DNA of 64,000 bases, from positions 34,034 to 98,033 of the forward strand of contig NZ_VJNO01000025.1 of assembly GCF_007096885.1 (NCBI RefSeq). Direction: 5' to 3'. Below are positions 38,579 through 46,652 of the stretch, in pieces (positions within the stretch are counted from its first letter, which is position 1; each line of letters begins with the position of its first letter). The position numbers and the translations under genes were made by a program. This DNA comes from Streptomyces sp. 130. Lineage in GTDB: Bacteria; Actinomycetota; Actinomycetes; Streptomycetales; Streptomycetaceae. Under the pieces are notes generated by a model. That model worked only from the letters and a program-made list of their open reading frames with translations. It was not told where the DNA came from and made no database searches.

Positions 38579-39106
38579 GACGTTCTCCCCTGTCCAGTGA
38601 GTTGCGCGTATTTGCGTGTGAAGCTCGTCCACGTCCGCCGGGCCGTCAAGAGGGGGAACCGGCCATGCTCCGGGACGCCGCTGTCTGACCTCCGGAAACG
38701 CGGAATCCCCCCGCTGACCCAGTGAGTTCAGGTGACAGACACCCGAGTACGGCGAGAGAGCCGTCAAGGCACGGTCGATGCCGGCGTACGTGGATGACAC
38801 GTACCGCGAGAAGTACGGCACCCCGGTGTATGGGGATTCCACGCGGCTCAACCAGTTTGGGCCGTCGAGCATGACCTGGATGAAGTCGGTCCGGGACCAT
38901 CCGGCGCGGGCGGCGGTAGCGGCCAGGGCGTGTGTGACGGTCCAGGCGTGATCGGCCGCCGCAGAGCCCTTGCCGCCCCGCTGGCGGGACCACCGGGCGT
39001 AGACGCCACCGGTGTCCCCCTCGACCAGGAGGCGGTGCATTCTGGCAGACAGGGCGGGGAGCTTGGCCAGCAGGCCGACTCGGTCGGCCGGGGCAGGCGA
39101 AGACAT
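38579..39106 (-). other. In-frame upstream ORF, unknown protein or N-terminal extension
   Basis: From ATG 39106 (MSSPAPADRVGLLAKLPALS) the frame runs without a stop into the small gene at 38578. The first 90 residues are protein-like (KGSAAADHAWTVTHALAATAARAGWSRTDFIQVML), similar in style to proteins of Streptomyces mobile elements. The following part is less convincing. It may be an independent gene that lost its stop codon, or a degraded fragment. Confidence 0.35.
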
Positions 39107-39155
39107 CGCGCAGTTACGGACGGGACCGTATGGGTCCACTCAGAGCTACGTCGAG

Positions 39156-39203
39156 GAAAAACTAAGAGCCCTGTCACTCTCCGTAGAGAGTGGCAGGGCT
39201 CTT
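39156..39203 (-). terminator. glnA: Intrinsic terminator of glnA
   Basis: 18-bp arms (39164-39181 and 39186-39203) with one G-U pair and a 4-nt loop. On the minus strand the stem is followed by TAGTTTTT. It lies about 185 bp after the glnA stop. Confidence 0.88.
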
Positions 39204-39386
39204 ACTCTGGCGAAGCCATGTCTGGCGCACCGTCAGACTCTGACCGTCCGATTGCGCAGACCTTGCACGAGACGACAGGGACCAACTGGAAACCACCGGA
39301 GTCGTCCGGAGGTGTTTCCGCAGGTCAGGAGGGCATTCCGGGGCGCATTGCCGCAGGTGTGGGTATGTCCCGGTTCCTCCTGTTTC

Positions 39387-40796
39387 TTACAGGTCGAAGT
39401 ACAGCTCGAACTCGTGCGGGTGCGGGCGCAGCTGGATCGGGGCGATCTCGTGGGTGCGCTTGTAGTCGATCCACGTCTCGATCAGGTCGGACGTGAAGAC
39501 GCCGCCGGCCTGGAGGTACTCGTTGTCGGCCTCGAGGGCGTCCAGGACGGCCGGGAGGGACGTCGGGACCTGCTGGACGTTGGCGTGCTCCTCGGGGGCC
39601 AGCTCGTACAGGTCCTTGTCGATCGGCTCGGCGGGCTCGATCTTGTTCTTGATGCCGTCCAGGCCGGCCATCAGGAGCGCCGAGAAGGCGAGGTACGGGT
39701 TGGACGACGGGTCCGGGGCGCGGAACTCGACGCGCTTGGCCTTCGGGTTGGAGCCGGTGATCGGGATGCGCATCGCGGCGGAGCGGTTGCGCTGCGAGTA
39801 CACCATGTTGACCGGGGCCTCGAAGCCCGGGACCAGGCGGTGGTAGGAGTTCACCGTCGGGTTGGTGAAGGCCAGCAGCGACGGGGCGTGCTTCAGGATG
39901 CCGCCGATGTAGTAGCGGGCGGTGTCCGAGAGGCCCGCGTAGCCCTGCTCGTCGTAGAACAGCGGGTCGCCGCCGGACCACAGGGACTGGTGGACGTGCA
40001 TGCCCGAGCCGTTGTCGCCGAAGATCGGCTTCGGCATGAAGGTCGCGGTCTTGCCGTTGCGCCAGGCGACGTTCTTCACGATGTACTTGAAGAGCATCAG
40101 GTCGTCGGCCGCGGCGAGCAGCGTGTTGAACTTGTAGTTGATCTCCGCCTGGCCGCCGGTGCCGACCTCGTGGTGCTGGCGCTCGATCTCCAGGCCGCTC
40201 TTCTGCAGCTCCAGGGACATCTCGGCGCGCAGGTCCGCGAAGTGGTCGACCGGGGAGACCGGGAAGTAGCCGCCCTTGTAGCGGACCTTGTAACCGCGGT
40301 TGTTCTCGATCGCCCCGGTGTTCCAGGCGCCGGCCTCGGAGTCGATGTGGTAGAAGCTCTCGTTCGCCGACGTCTGGAAGCGGACGTTGTCGAAGACGTA
40401 GAACTCGGCCTCGGGGCCGAAATACGCGGTGTCGGCGATGCCGGTGGAGGCGAGGTACGCCTCCGCCTTCTTGGCCACGTTGCGCGGGTCGCGGCTGTAC
40501 TGCTCGCCGGTGATCGGGTCGTGGATGAAGAAGTTGATGTTGACGGTCTTGTCACGGCGGAAGGGGTCGACCCGGGCGGTCGACAGGTCCGCGCGGAGCG
40601 ACATGTCGGACTCGTGGATGGCCTGGAAGCCGCGGATCGACGAGCCGTCGAAGGCGAGTTCGTCGGCCGGGTTGAAGGTCGCCGCCGGCACGGTGACGTG
40701 CTGCATCACACCGGGCAGGTCACAGAACCGGACATCGATGAACTTGACGTCGTTGTCGGCGATGAACTTCTTCGCGTCGTCGGCGTTCTGGAACAT
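39387..40796 (-). CDS. glnA: Glutamine synthetase type I
   Basis: The protein has 469 residues, exactly GlnA1 length, from ATG 40796 after AGGAGGAG. Signature FDGSSIRGF is near residue 50. The ATP-binding KPIFGDNGSGMHVHQSLW is near 255, and DKDLYELAPEE near 393 holds the Tyr that is adenylylated in type I enzymes. It makes glutamine from glutamate, ammonia and ATP as a dodecamer and is the main ammonium assimilation enzyme. A GlnR operator lies about 100 bp upstream and a strong terminator downstream, so it is monocistronic and nitrogen-regulated. Confidence 0.98.
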   Translation of the reverse strand: MFQNADDAKKFIADNDVKFIDVRFCDLPGVMQHVTVPAATFNPADELAFDGSSIRGFQAIHESDMSLRADLSTARVDPFRRDKTVNINFFIHDPITGEQYSRDPRNVAKKAEAYLASTGIADTAYFGPEAEFYVFDNVRFQTSANESFYHIDSEAGAWNTGAIENNRGYKVRYKGGYFPVSPVDHFADLRAEMSLELQKSGLEIERQHHEVGTGGQAEINYKFNTLLAAADDLMLFKYIVKNVAWRNGKTATFMPKPIFGDNGSGMHVHQSLWSGGDPLFYDEQGYAGLSDTARYYIGGILKHAPSLLAFTNPTVNSYHRLVPGFEAPVNMVYSQRNRSAAMRIPITGSNPKAKRVEFRAPDPSSNPYLAFSALLMAGLDGIKNKIEPAEPIDKDLYELAPEEHANVQQVPTSLPAVLDALEADNEYLQAGGVFTSDLIETWIDYKRTHEIAPIQLRPHPHEFELYFDL

Positions 40797-40893
40797 CCAA
40801 CTCCTCCTACTCCCGGCCCGGGAGGGACGGGGTTGCAGCTCCTTGTGTGACCAGTGCGGTGGCACACGCTGGACCCGACCATAGGTAGACGGG

Positions 40894-40931
40894 ATTTCTC
40901 AAGCATGACCCATTTGTTTCGCCGAAGTTAA
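40894..40931 (-). promoter_or_regulatory. GlnR box of glnA
   Basis: On the minus strand TTAAC-n6-GAAAC-n6-GTCAT-n6-GAAAT runs from 40931 to 40894. All four half sites and all three 6-bp spacers fit the GlnR consensus (GTnAC-n6-GAAAC twice). This is the known nitrogen control of glnA in Streptomyces. Confidence 0.85.
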
Positions 40932-41093
40932 CCGGCGCGGGTGCGAGGAGCGGTGGTGCGGGTCCCGGGCCGCCCCCACGCCGTGGACCTACGGGCCTCC
41001 CGGCCGTATCGAAGGGCCGTCCGAGGAGTGGGACGACGCGTGGGACGGCACCCGCCGGGGAAGGCGCGCGGCCGGGCGCAGTACCGTGGTCGG

Positions 41094-41561
41094 GTGGACA
41101 ACAGGCAAGCAATCGGATCGTGGCTCTCCGGGCCGCGCGCGGCGGCCGAGGAGATGGGCGCCGACTTCGGCTACCGGGGCAAGCGGCTCGGCCTCCCCGA
41201 GCAGGGCCCCGGGGCCATCGCCCCGCTCGGTCGGCGCTTCGGGGCCCTCTTCATCGACTGGGCCCTGTGCATGCTGATCGCATACGGACTGTTCGCTCGC
41301 GGTGACCAGCAGGCGTCCGGGAACTGGGCGCTCGGCATCTTCCTCGTCATGAGCGTCCTCACCGTCGGCACGATCGGCTGCACCCCCGGCAAGCGCCTCA
41401 TGGGCACCAGGGTCGTCGCCGAGGACGGTGGCCGCCTGGGCTTCGTCCGGGTCCTCGTCCGCAGCGTCCTGCTCTGCCTGGCGATCCCGGCCCTCGTCTG
41501 GGACCGCGACGGCCGCGGCCTCCACGACCGCCTGTCCCGCGCGGTGCAGATCCGCGTCTGA
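41094..41561 (+). CDS. RDD family membrane protein
   Basis: The protein has 155 residues from GTG 41094. The RDD signature is LGRRFGALFIDWALCMLIAYGLF (about 44-66). GCTPGKRLMGTRVV is the typical second element, and three membrane helices are predicted. TACCGT (41082-41087) lies 6 nt before the GTG, so the transcript may be leaderless. The gene is divergent from glnA, as in other Streptomyces. The function is unknown, with transport of small solutes suggested for some RDD proteins. Confidence 0.88.
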   Translation: MDNRQAIGSWLSGPRAAAEEMGADFGYRGKRLGLPEQGPGAIAPLGRRFGALFIDWALCMLIAYGLFARGDQQASGNWALGIFLVMSVLTVGTIGCTPGKRLMGTRVVAEDGGRLGFVRVLVRSVLLCLAIPALVWDRDGRGLHDRLSRAVQIRV

Positions 41562-41565
41562 GGCG

Positions 41566-41610
41566 TACGACACGCGAAGTACGACACGCGAAGAAGTACG
41601 ACATGCGAAG
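41566..41610. repeat. Three short tandem repeats
   Basis: TACGACACGCGAAG occurs at 41566-41579 and 41580-41593, and TACGACATGCGAAG at 41597-41610 after a 3-bp AAG. They lie directly after the RDD stop and before the terminator. Confidence 0.75.
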
Positions 41611-41651
41611 AGGGCGGGCCGTGCACCTTCGTGGTGCACGGCCCGCCCTCT
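41609..41651. terminator. Bidirectional terminator between RDD and DUF4191 genes
   Basis: 19-bp perfect arms (41609-41627 and 41633-41651) around a 5-nt loop. It serves the two convergent genes. Confidence 0.85.
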
Positions 41652-41667
41652 CGGGCTTCCGGGTGCG

Positions 41668-42378
41668 TCAGCGCATCTTGCCGCCGCGAGGCATCCGCGT
41701 GCCCTTCGGCATGGGGCCCTTCGGCAGGGGCATGTTGCTCATCAGGTCACCCATCGCGCGCAGCCGGTCGTTCGCGGCCGTCACCTGGGGGCCGGTCAGG
41801 ACGCGGGGCATCTTCAGCATCTTGGTGCGGACCTTCTTCAGGGGCACCTGGCCCTCGCCGTTGCCGACGATGATGTCGTGGACGGGGACGTCCACCACGA
41901 TGCGGGCCATCTTCTTCTTCTCGGCCGCGAGCAGGCTCTTCACCCGGTTCGGGTTGCCCTCGGCGACCAGCACGATGCCCGCCTTGCCGACGGCGCGGTG
42001 CACGACGTCCTGGTTGCGGTTCATCGCGACCGCCGGGGTCGTCGTCCAGCCGCGGCCCACCCGGTCCAGCACCGCCGCCGCGGCGCCCGGCTGGCCCTCC
42101 ATCTGCCCGAAGGCGGCGCGCTCGGCGCGGCGTCCGAAGACGATCGCCATCGCGAGGAGCGCGAGCACGAAGCCCAGGATGCCCAGGTAGATCGGGTGAT
42201 CGATCAGGAAACCGATCGCGAGGATGACACCGAAGGTGACGATTCCCACACCCGCGACCACGAGACCGATCTTGGAGTCGGTCCGCTTGGTCATCTTGTA
42301 GGTCAGAGCGATCTGCTTGAGCCGCCCCGCGTTCTCGGCGCTGTCCGCGCCTTCAGTGGTGTTTGCCTTCCTCGCCAT
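41668..42378 (-). CDS. DUF4191 membrane protein
   Basis: The protein has 236 residues from ATG 42378. Two adjacent membrane helices (KIGLVVAGVGIVTFGVILAIGFLI and IYLGILGFVLALLAMAIVFG, about 36-82) are followed by a cytosolic domain. That domain has GWTTTPAVAMNRNQDVVHRAVGKAGIVLVAEG and a basic Met/Pro/Gly-rich tail (MSNMPLPKGPMPKGTRMPRGG). It is conserved across actinobacteria, usually beside lipA/glnA. The function is unknown. Confidence 0.88.
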   Translation of the reverse strand: MARKANTTEGADSAENAGRLKQIALTYKMTKRTDSKIGLVVAGVGIVTFGVILAIGFLIDHPIYLGILGFVLALLAMAIVFGRRAERAAFGQMEGQPGAAAAVLDRVGRGWTTTPAVAMNRNQDVVHRAVGKAGIVLVAEGNPNRVKSLLAAEKKKMARIVVDVPVHDIIVGNGEGQVPLKKVRTKMLKMPRVLTGPQVTAANDRLRAMGDLMSNMPLPKGPMPKGTRMPRGGKMR

Positions 42379-42388
42379 GCAATGAAGT

Positions 42389-42604
42389 TTACGTGGCCTT
42401 CGAACGACGGGCGGCCACGGCCTCCCGTTCCGGCACGTAGCCGGAATCGGCCCGGTCCCTGGCCCGGCGGCGGTCCTCCAGGACGGCCGTCCAGGCGTTG
42501 CGGCGGGCGGTGCGCTGGCCGCCCCCGAGCAGCAGCGACTCCACGGCGCGGAGGGTGTTGGTGACGGTCGGGATGACGGTGGCGCGTACCGGCGCGGCCT
42601 GCAT
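42389..42604 (-). CDS. Small conserved protein between DUF4191 and lipA (71 aa)
   Basis: ATG 42604 follows GAGGGGA. The product starts MQAAPVRATVIPTVTNTLRA and is basic in its C-terminal half (RTARRNAWTAVLEDRRRARDRAD). A small gene in this position is, as I recall, conserved in other Streptomyces. There are no domains or membrane segments. It stops 10 bp before the DUF4191 ATG, so the two are probably co-transcribed. Confidence 0.65.
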   Translation of the reverse strand: MQAAPVRATVIPTVTNTLRAVESLLLGGGQRTARRNAWTAVLEDRRRARDRADSGYVPEREAVAARRSKAT

Positions 42605-42787
42605 CGTGGCAAGTCCCCTCGGAAACGATGTACGTGTGCTGCGCGGACTGGAGACGGTGCGCGGGAACGGCGGTGGCGGTGTGCGTCACCGCGCCGCGCG
42701 TGCGTCCAGCGTCACCGTTCGGTGTTACCAGCGCGTGACCGGTCGGTCAAACACCAATGAAACCTCGATACGGGCCCCGCGCACGCC

Positions 42788-42846
42788 GACGCGGTCCGTC
42801 CGCGCCCCGGGCCGCTCGGGCCTGCGGGGACGGGACGGACCGCGTC
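42788..42846 (-). terminator. lipA terminator
   Basis: GACGCGGTCCGTCC (42788-42801) pairs perfectly with GGACGGACCGCGTC (42833-42846) across 31 nt, just past the lipA stop. Confidence 0.55.
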
Positions 42847-42860
42847 GGGAGGGGTGCCGG

Positions 42861-43823
42861 TTACGCGGACGGCACCGGGGCCTGGGCCTCGCGCCGGTCC
42901 ATCGCCTGCTGGAAGAGGCGGCCGGCGCGGTACGAGGAGCGGACGAGCGGTCCGGACATGACGCCGGAGTACCCGATCGCGTCGGCCTCGTCCTTGAGCT
43001 CCACGAACTCGTGCGGCTTCACCCAGCGCTCGACCGGGTGGTGGCGCACCGACGGCCGCAGGTACTGCGTGATCGTGATGAGCTCGCAGCCCGCGTCGTA
43101 CAGGTCCTGGAGCGCCTCGCTGACCTCCTCGCGGGTCTCGCCCATGCCCAGGATCAGGTTGGACTTGGTGACCAGGCCGGCCTCGCGGGCGCGGGTGATG
43201 ACCTCCAGGGACCGCTCGTAGCGGAAGCCGGGGCGGATGCGCTTGAAGATGCGCGGCACCGTCTCCACGTTGTGCGCGAGCACCTCGGGGCGCGCGGAGA
43301 AGACCTCCGCGAGCTGGGCTGGCTCGGCGTTGAAGTCGGGGATCAGCAGCTCGACCTTGGTGCGGCCGGCCGCCCGGTCCGCCGTCTGGGCGTGGATCTG
43401 GCGCACGGTCTCCGCGTACAGCCAGGCGCCGCCGTCCTCCAGGTCGTCGCGGGCGACGCCGGTGATGGTGGCGTAGTTCAGGTCCATCGTGACGACGGAC
43501 TCGCCGACGCGGCGGGGCTCGTCCCGGTCCAGCGCCTGCGGCTTGCCCGTGTCGATCTGGCAGAAGTCACAGCGCCGGGTGCACTGGTCACCGCCGATGA
43601 GGAACGTGGCCTCGCGGTCCTCCCAGCACTCGAAGATGTTGGGGCAGCCGGCCTCCTGGCACACGGTGTGCAGGCCCTCGCTCTTGACGAGTTTCTGCAG
43701 CTGGTTGTACTCGGGGCCCATCTTCGCCCGGGTCTTGATCCACTCGGGCTTGCGCTCGATGGGGGTCTGGCTGTTCCGGACCTCAAGGCGCAGCATCTTG
43801 CGCCCGTCGGGTGCGACAGACAC
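42861..43823 (-). CDS. lipA: Lipoyl synthase
   Basis: The protein has 320 residues; GTG 43823 follows GGGGAG and gives the family start MSVAPDGRKMLRLEVRNSQT. The LipA-specific cluster motif is CQEAGCPNIFEC (near 55), and the radical-SAM motif is CTRRCDFC (near 82). It ends with RSSYRAGRLFQ, holding the Ser that ligates the auxiliary cluster. It inserts two sulfurs into octanoyl groups on lipoyl domains. lipB precedes it by 132 bp and supplies the octanoyl substrate. Confidence 0.97.
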   Translation of the reverse strand: MSVAPDGRKMLRLEVRNSQTPIERKPEWIKTRAKMGPEYNQLQKLVKSEGLHTVCQEAGCPNIFECWEDREATFLIGGDQCTRRCDFCQIDTGKPQALDRDEPRRVGESVVTMDLNYATITGVARDDLEDGGAWLYAETVRQIHAQTADRAAGRTKVELLIPDFNAEPAQLAEVFSARPEVLAHNVETVPRIFKRIRPGFRYERSLEVITRAREAGLVTKSNLILGMGETREEVSEALQDLYDAGCELITITQYLRPSVRHHPVERWVKPHEFVELKDEADAIGYSGVMSGPLVRSSYRAGRLFQQAMDRREAQAPVPSA

Positions 43824-43955
43824 TCCGGCACTCCCCTTTGCTTTCACTGCATTGGATTCTTCGGCGAACACCAGGGTACGCCCGTAGTTCATTCGGTTGT
43901 ACGTCTGCCCAACCTGGGGCAGGCAGGGCCTATTCCCGGCAGCGTGTTCCGTGGG

Positions 43956-44768
43956 TCACGCCGTGGCCACGGCGTCGCCGGAGCGCTCGATCGTACGGGG
44001 GGCGAGCTCGGCGTTCTCCAGGATGTCCCGGAGGTGCTTCTCGACGACCGGCAGGACCTCGTCGATGGTGACGTCGCGGCCCAGCTCGTAGCTGAGCGAG
44101 GTGACGCCGGCGTCCCGGATGCCGCAGGGCACGATGCGGTCGAACCAGGTGTTGTCGGGGTTCACGTTGAACGAGAAGCCGTGCATGGTGACGCCCTTGG
44201 CGACGCGGATGCCGATGGCGGCGAGCTTGCGGTCCTCGCGGCGCTGGCCGGCGTTGGACGGGGCGTACTCGGGGCCGTTGAGCCGCGGGTCGAACTCCTC
44301 GTCCGCCAGGCGCGGGTCGAAGTCGAGCGTGAGGCCGCCGAGGGCGGGGCGCTGTTCGACCGGGTCGCCCAGGACCCAGACGCCGCTGCGGCCCTCGACC
44401 CGGCTGGTCTCGACGCCGAACTCGGCGGCGGTGCGGATCAGCGCCTCCTCCAGGCGGCGCACATGGGCGACGACGTCGACCGGGCGCGGGAGCTTCTGGA
44501 TCGGGTAGCCGACGAGTTGGCCGGGGCCGTGCCAGGTGATCTTGCCGCCGCGGTCCACGTCGATGACGGGGGTGCCGTCGAGGGGGCGCTCGCTGTCCTC
44601 CGTGCGCCTGCCCGCGGTGTAGACGGGCGGGTGTTCCAGGAGCAGGCAGGTGTCCGGGACGGTGTCCTCGAACCGCGCCGCGTGCACCTCGCGCTGCTTC
44701 TGCCACGCCTCCCGGTAGTCGACGGCGTTCTCGCCGAATCCCATGCGGACGAACCGGAGCTCACTCAC
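43956..44768 (-). CDS. lipB: Octanoyl-[acyl carrier protein]:protein octanoyltransferase
   Basis: The protein has 270 residues from GTG 44768 (MSELRFVRMGF). The signature is DRGGKITWHGPGQLVGYP near 75. The catalytic Cys is in RIVPCGIRDAGVTSLSYELG near 200, and a Lys in RVAKGVTMHGFSFNV completes the dyad. It moves octanoate from acyl carrier protein to lipoyl domains such as those of the sucB product, and lipA then adds sulfur. A family-typical actinobacterial insertion near 140-175 is present. Confidence 0.96.
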   Translation of the reverse strand: MSELRFVRMGFGENAVDYREAWQKQREVHAARFEDTVPDTCLLLEHPPVYTAGRRTEDSERPLDGTPVIDVDRGGKITWHGPGQLVGYPIQKLPRPVDVVAHVRRLEEALIRTAAEFGVETSRVEGRSGVWVLGDPVEQRPALGGLTLDFDPRLADEEFDPRLNGPEYAPSNAGQRREDRKLAAIGIRVAKGVTMHGFSFNVNPDNTWFDRIVPCGIRDAGVTSLSYELGRDVTIDEVLPVVEKHLRDILENAELAPRTIERSGDAVATA

Positions 44769-44845
44769 GGCAGCAGCCTCTCTCCTCGCGGTGCCGTGGA
44801 GCCGGGGGTTTCCCGGAACCGCGTCACCCTGCACGAATCGCGCTC

Positions 44846-44883
44846 AGGGCCTTTCGTGCGGATCAGGCCGGACGAAAGGCCCT
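44846..44883. repeat. 12-bp-arm hairpin in the lipB/regulator divergent gap
   Basis: AGGGCCTTTCGT (44846-44857) pairs with ACGAAAGGCCCT (44872-44883). It has terminator shape yet lies upstream of both flanking genes, so it may act in the 5' leader of lipB or be an interspersed palindrome. Confidence 0.5.
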
Positions 44884-45065
44884 AGCCACTGTACGACCGG
44901 CGTCGGCGCGGGGGCCGGGCAGGTCTTCCCGTCAGCGCCGCCGACAATCCTCACACGATCGGATGAATGTGGAGCGAAGGGTGCTGAGGCCGCCCCGCGG
45001 GCAGTTAAATTCGCGCCGTTCGTCAGAGGGCTGCCCGGCCCCGAAGGCAGGAGACCCTACAGCTG

Positions 45066-46643
45066 ATGTCCGAACGACCTCCGCAGCGCACGCCCAACCG
45101 CCGGCTCGCCTCGCTCATCACCGAGGCCGGGTTCTCCAACGCCGGCCTCGCCCGCCGGGTGGACCAGCTCGGCCTCGAACACGGACTCGACCTGCGGTAC
45201 GACAAGACCTCCGTCACCCGCTGGCTGCGCGGCCAGCAGCCCCGGGGCACCACCCCCGCGCTGATCGCCGAGGTCTTCACGCGGCGCCTCGGCCGCCGGC
45301 TCTCCGCGCAGGACCTCGGGCTCGACGCCTGCGCCCCGGTCTACGCGGGCCTGGAGTTCGCCGCCACGCCCGCCGAGGCCGTGGACATCGTCAGCGGGCT
45401 CTGGCGCAAGGACTCCGGCAGCCACACCGAGCTGCGGAAGATCGCGTTCACCCCGGCCGGTCTCGTCGTGCCCAGCCGGGACTGGCTGATCGGCCGCGCC
45501 GACGAGTGGGTCGGCCGCCCCACGCCCGGCGGGGCCAGGCCCGGAGCGGCCCGGCCGGCCGGCGCCCAGTTCCCCGCCGGGGCCCTCGCCGCCGTGCCCG
45601 AGCAGAGCGGACGGCACAGCGTGCGGGGGCCGGTGCCCTCGCGGCCCGGCGGAGTGCCCGCACCGCCCGGCGCCCCGGCCGGCGGCGCGACGGCCGGCCC
45701 GGGGGTGCCCCGGCAGCGGCAGACCGAACGGGGCTCGGGGCTGCGGGTCGGCGAGGGGGACGTGGCGGCACTGCGCTCGGTGGCCGAGCTCTTCGGCACG
45801 CTCGACCACGCCTACGGCGGCGGGCACGCCCGGCAGGCCCTCGTGCGGTACCTGGAGCACGAGACGGAGCCGATGCTGCGCGGCACGTACGGGGAGGCGA
45901 CCGGCCGGCGGCTGTTCGGGGCCGCCGCCGACCTGACCAGGCTGGCGGGCTGGACCTCGTACGACATCGCGGCGCACGGGCTCGCCCAGCGCTACTTCGT
46001 CCAGGCGCTCCGCCTCTCCCAGGCCGCTGCCGACCGGGCCTACGGCAGCTATGTGCTGATCACCATGAGCCGCCAGGCGGTCTATCTCACCCATGGCCGG
46101 GAAGCGGTCCAGCTGGCCCGGGTGGCACAGCAGGGCATCGGCTCGGCCGCGCCCCACGCCGTCATGGCCATGCTGCACGCGGTGGAAGCGCGCGGGCACG
46201 CGGTGCTGGGGGACTCCAAGGCGTGCACCGCCTCGCTCGCCCGGGCCGAACGCGCGCTGGAGGCGGCCCGTCCCGGCGACGAGGTGCCGCACTGGGCGCG
46301 TCACTTCGACGAGGCGCAGCTCGCCGACGAGTTCGGGCACTGCCACCGCGACCTCCAGCAGTACCGGTCCGCCGCGCAGTACGCGGAGCGCGCGCTCCAG
46401 CTGCGCGCCCCCGCGTACGCCCGGAGCAGGCTGTTCTGCCGGGTGGTGCTGGCGTCCGCCCGGCTGGGCCTGGGGGAGCTGGACCAGGCGTGCCTGCTGG
46501 GCGCGGAGGCCGCCCAGCAGGCGGCCGAGATGCGCTCGGTGCGGGCCACGGAGTACGTACGGGACTTCGAACGGCGGCTGGAGCCCTTCCGGGACGCCGC
46601 CGCCGTGCGCGGCTACCGGGAGCGGGTCGCCGCGCTGGGCTGA
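45066..46643 (+). CDS. Transcriptional regulator with TPR-like repeats
   Basis: The protein has 525 residues. The N-terminal domain (about 10-95) has ASLITEAGFSNAGLARRVDQLG and YDKTSVTRWLRGQQPRGTTPALIAEVFTRRLGR, an XRE-like helix-turn-helix. A Pro/Gly/Ala-rich linker (about 150-225) follows. The C-terminal half is helical with TPR-like pairs (YAERALQLRAPAYARSRLFCRVVLASARLGLGELDQA). It resembles the NsdA-type regulators of Streptomyces development and antibiotics. The target genes are unknown. It is conserved next to lipAB. Confidence 0.85.
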   Translation: MSERPPQRTPNRRLASLITEAGFSNAGLARRVDQLGLEHGLDLRYDKTSVTRWLRGQQPRGTTPALIAEVFTRRLGRRLSAQDLGLDACAPVYAGLEFAATPAEAVDIVSGLWRKDSGSHTELRKIAFTPAGLVVPSRDWLIGRADEWVGRPTPGGARPGAARPAGAQFPAGALAAVPEQSGRHSVRGPVPSRPGGVPAPPGAPAGGATAGPGVPRQRQTERGSGLRVGEGDVAALRSVAELFGTLDHAYGGGHARQALVRYLEHETEPMLRGTYGEATGRRLFGAAADLTRLAGWTSYDIAAHGLAQRYFVQALRLSQAAADRAYGSYVLITMSRQAVYLTHGREAVQLARVAQQGIGSAAPHAVMAMLHAVEARGHAVLGDSKACTASLARAERALEAARPGDEVPHWARHFDEAQLADEFGHCHRDLQQYRSAAQYAERALQLRAPAYARSRLFCRVVLASARLGLGELDQACLLGAEAAQQAAEMRSVRATEYVRDFERRLEPFRDAAAVRGYRERVAALG

Positions 46644-46652
46644 GGCTCCGCT

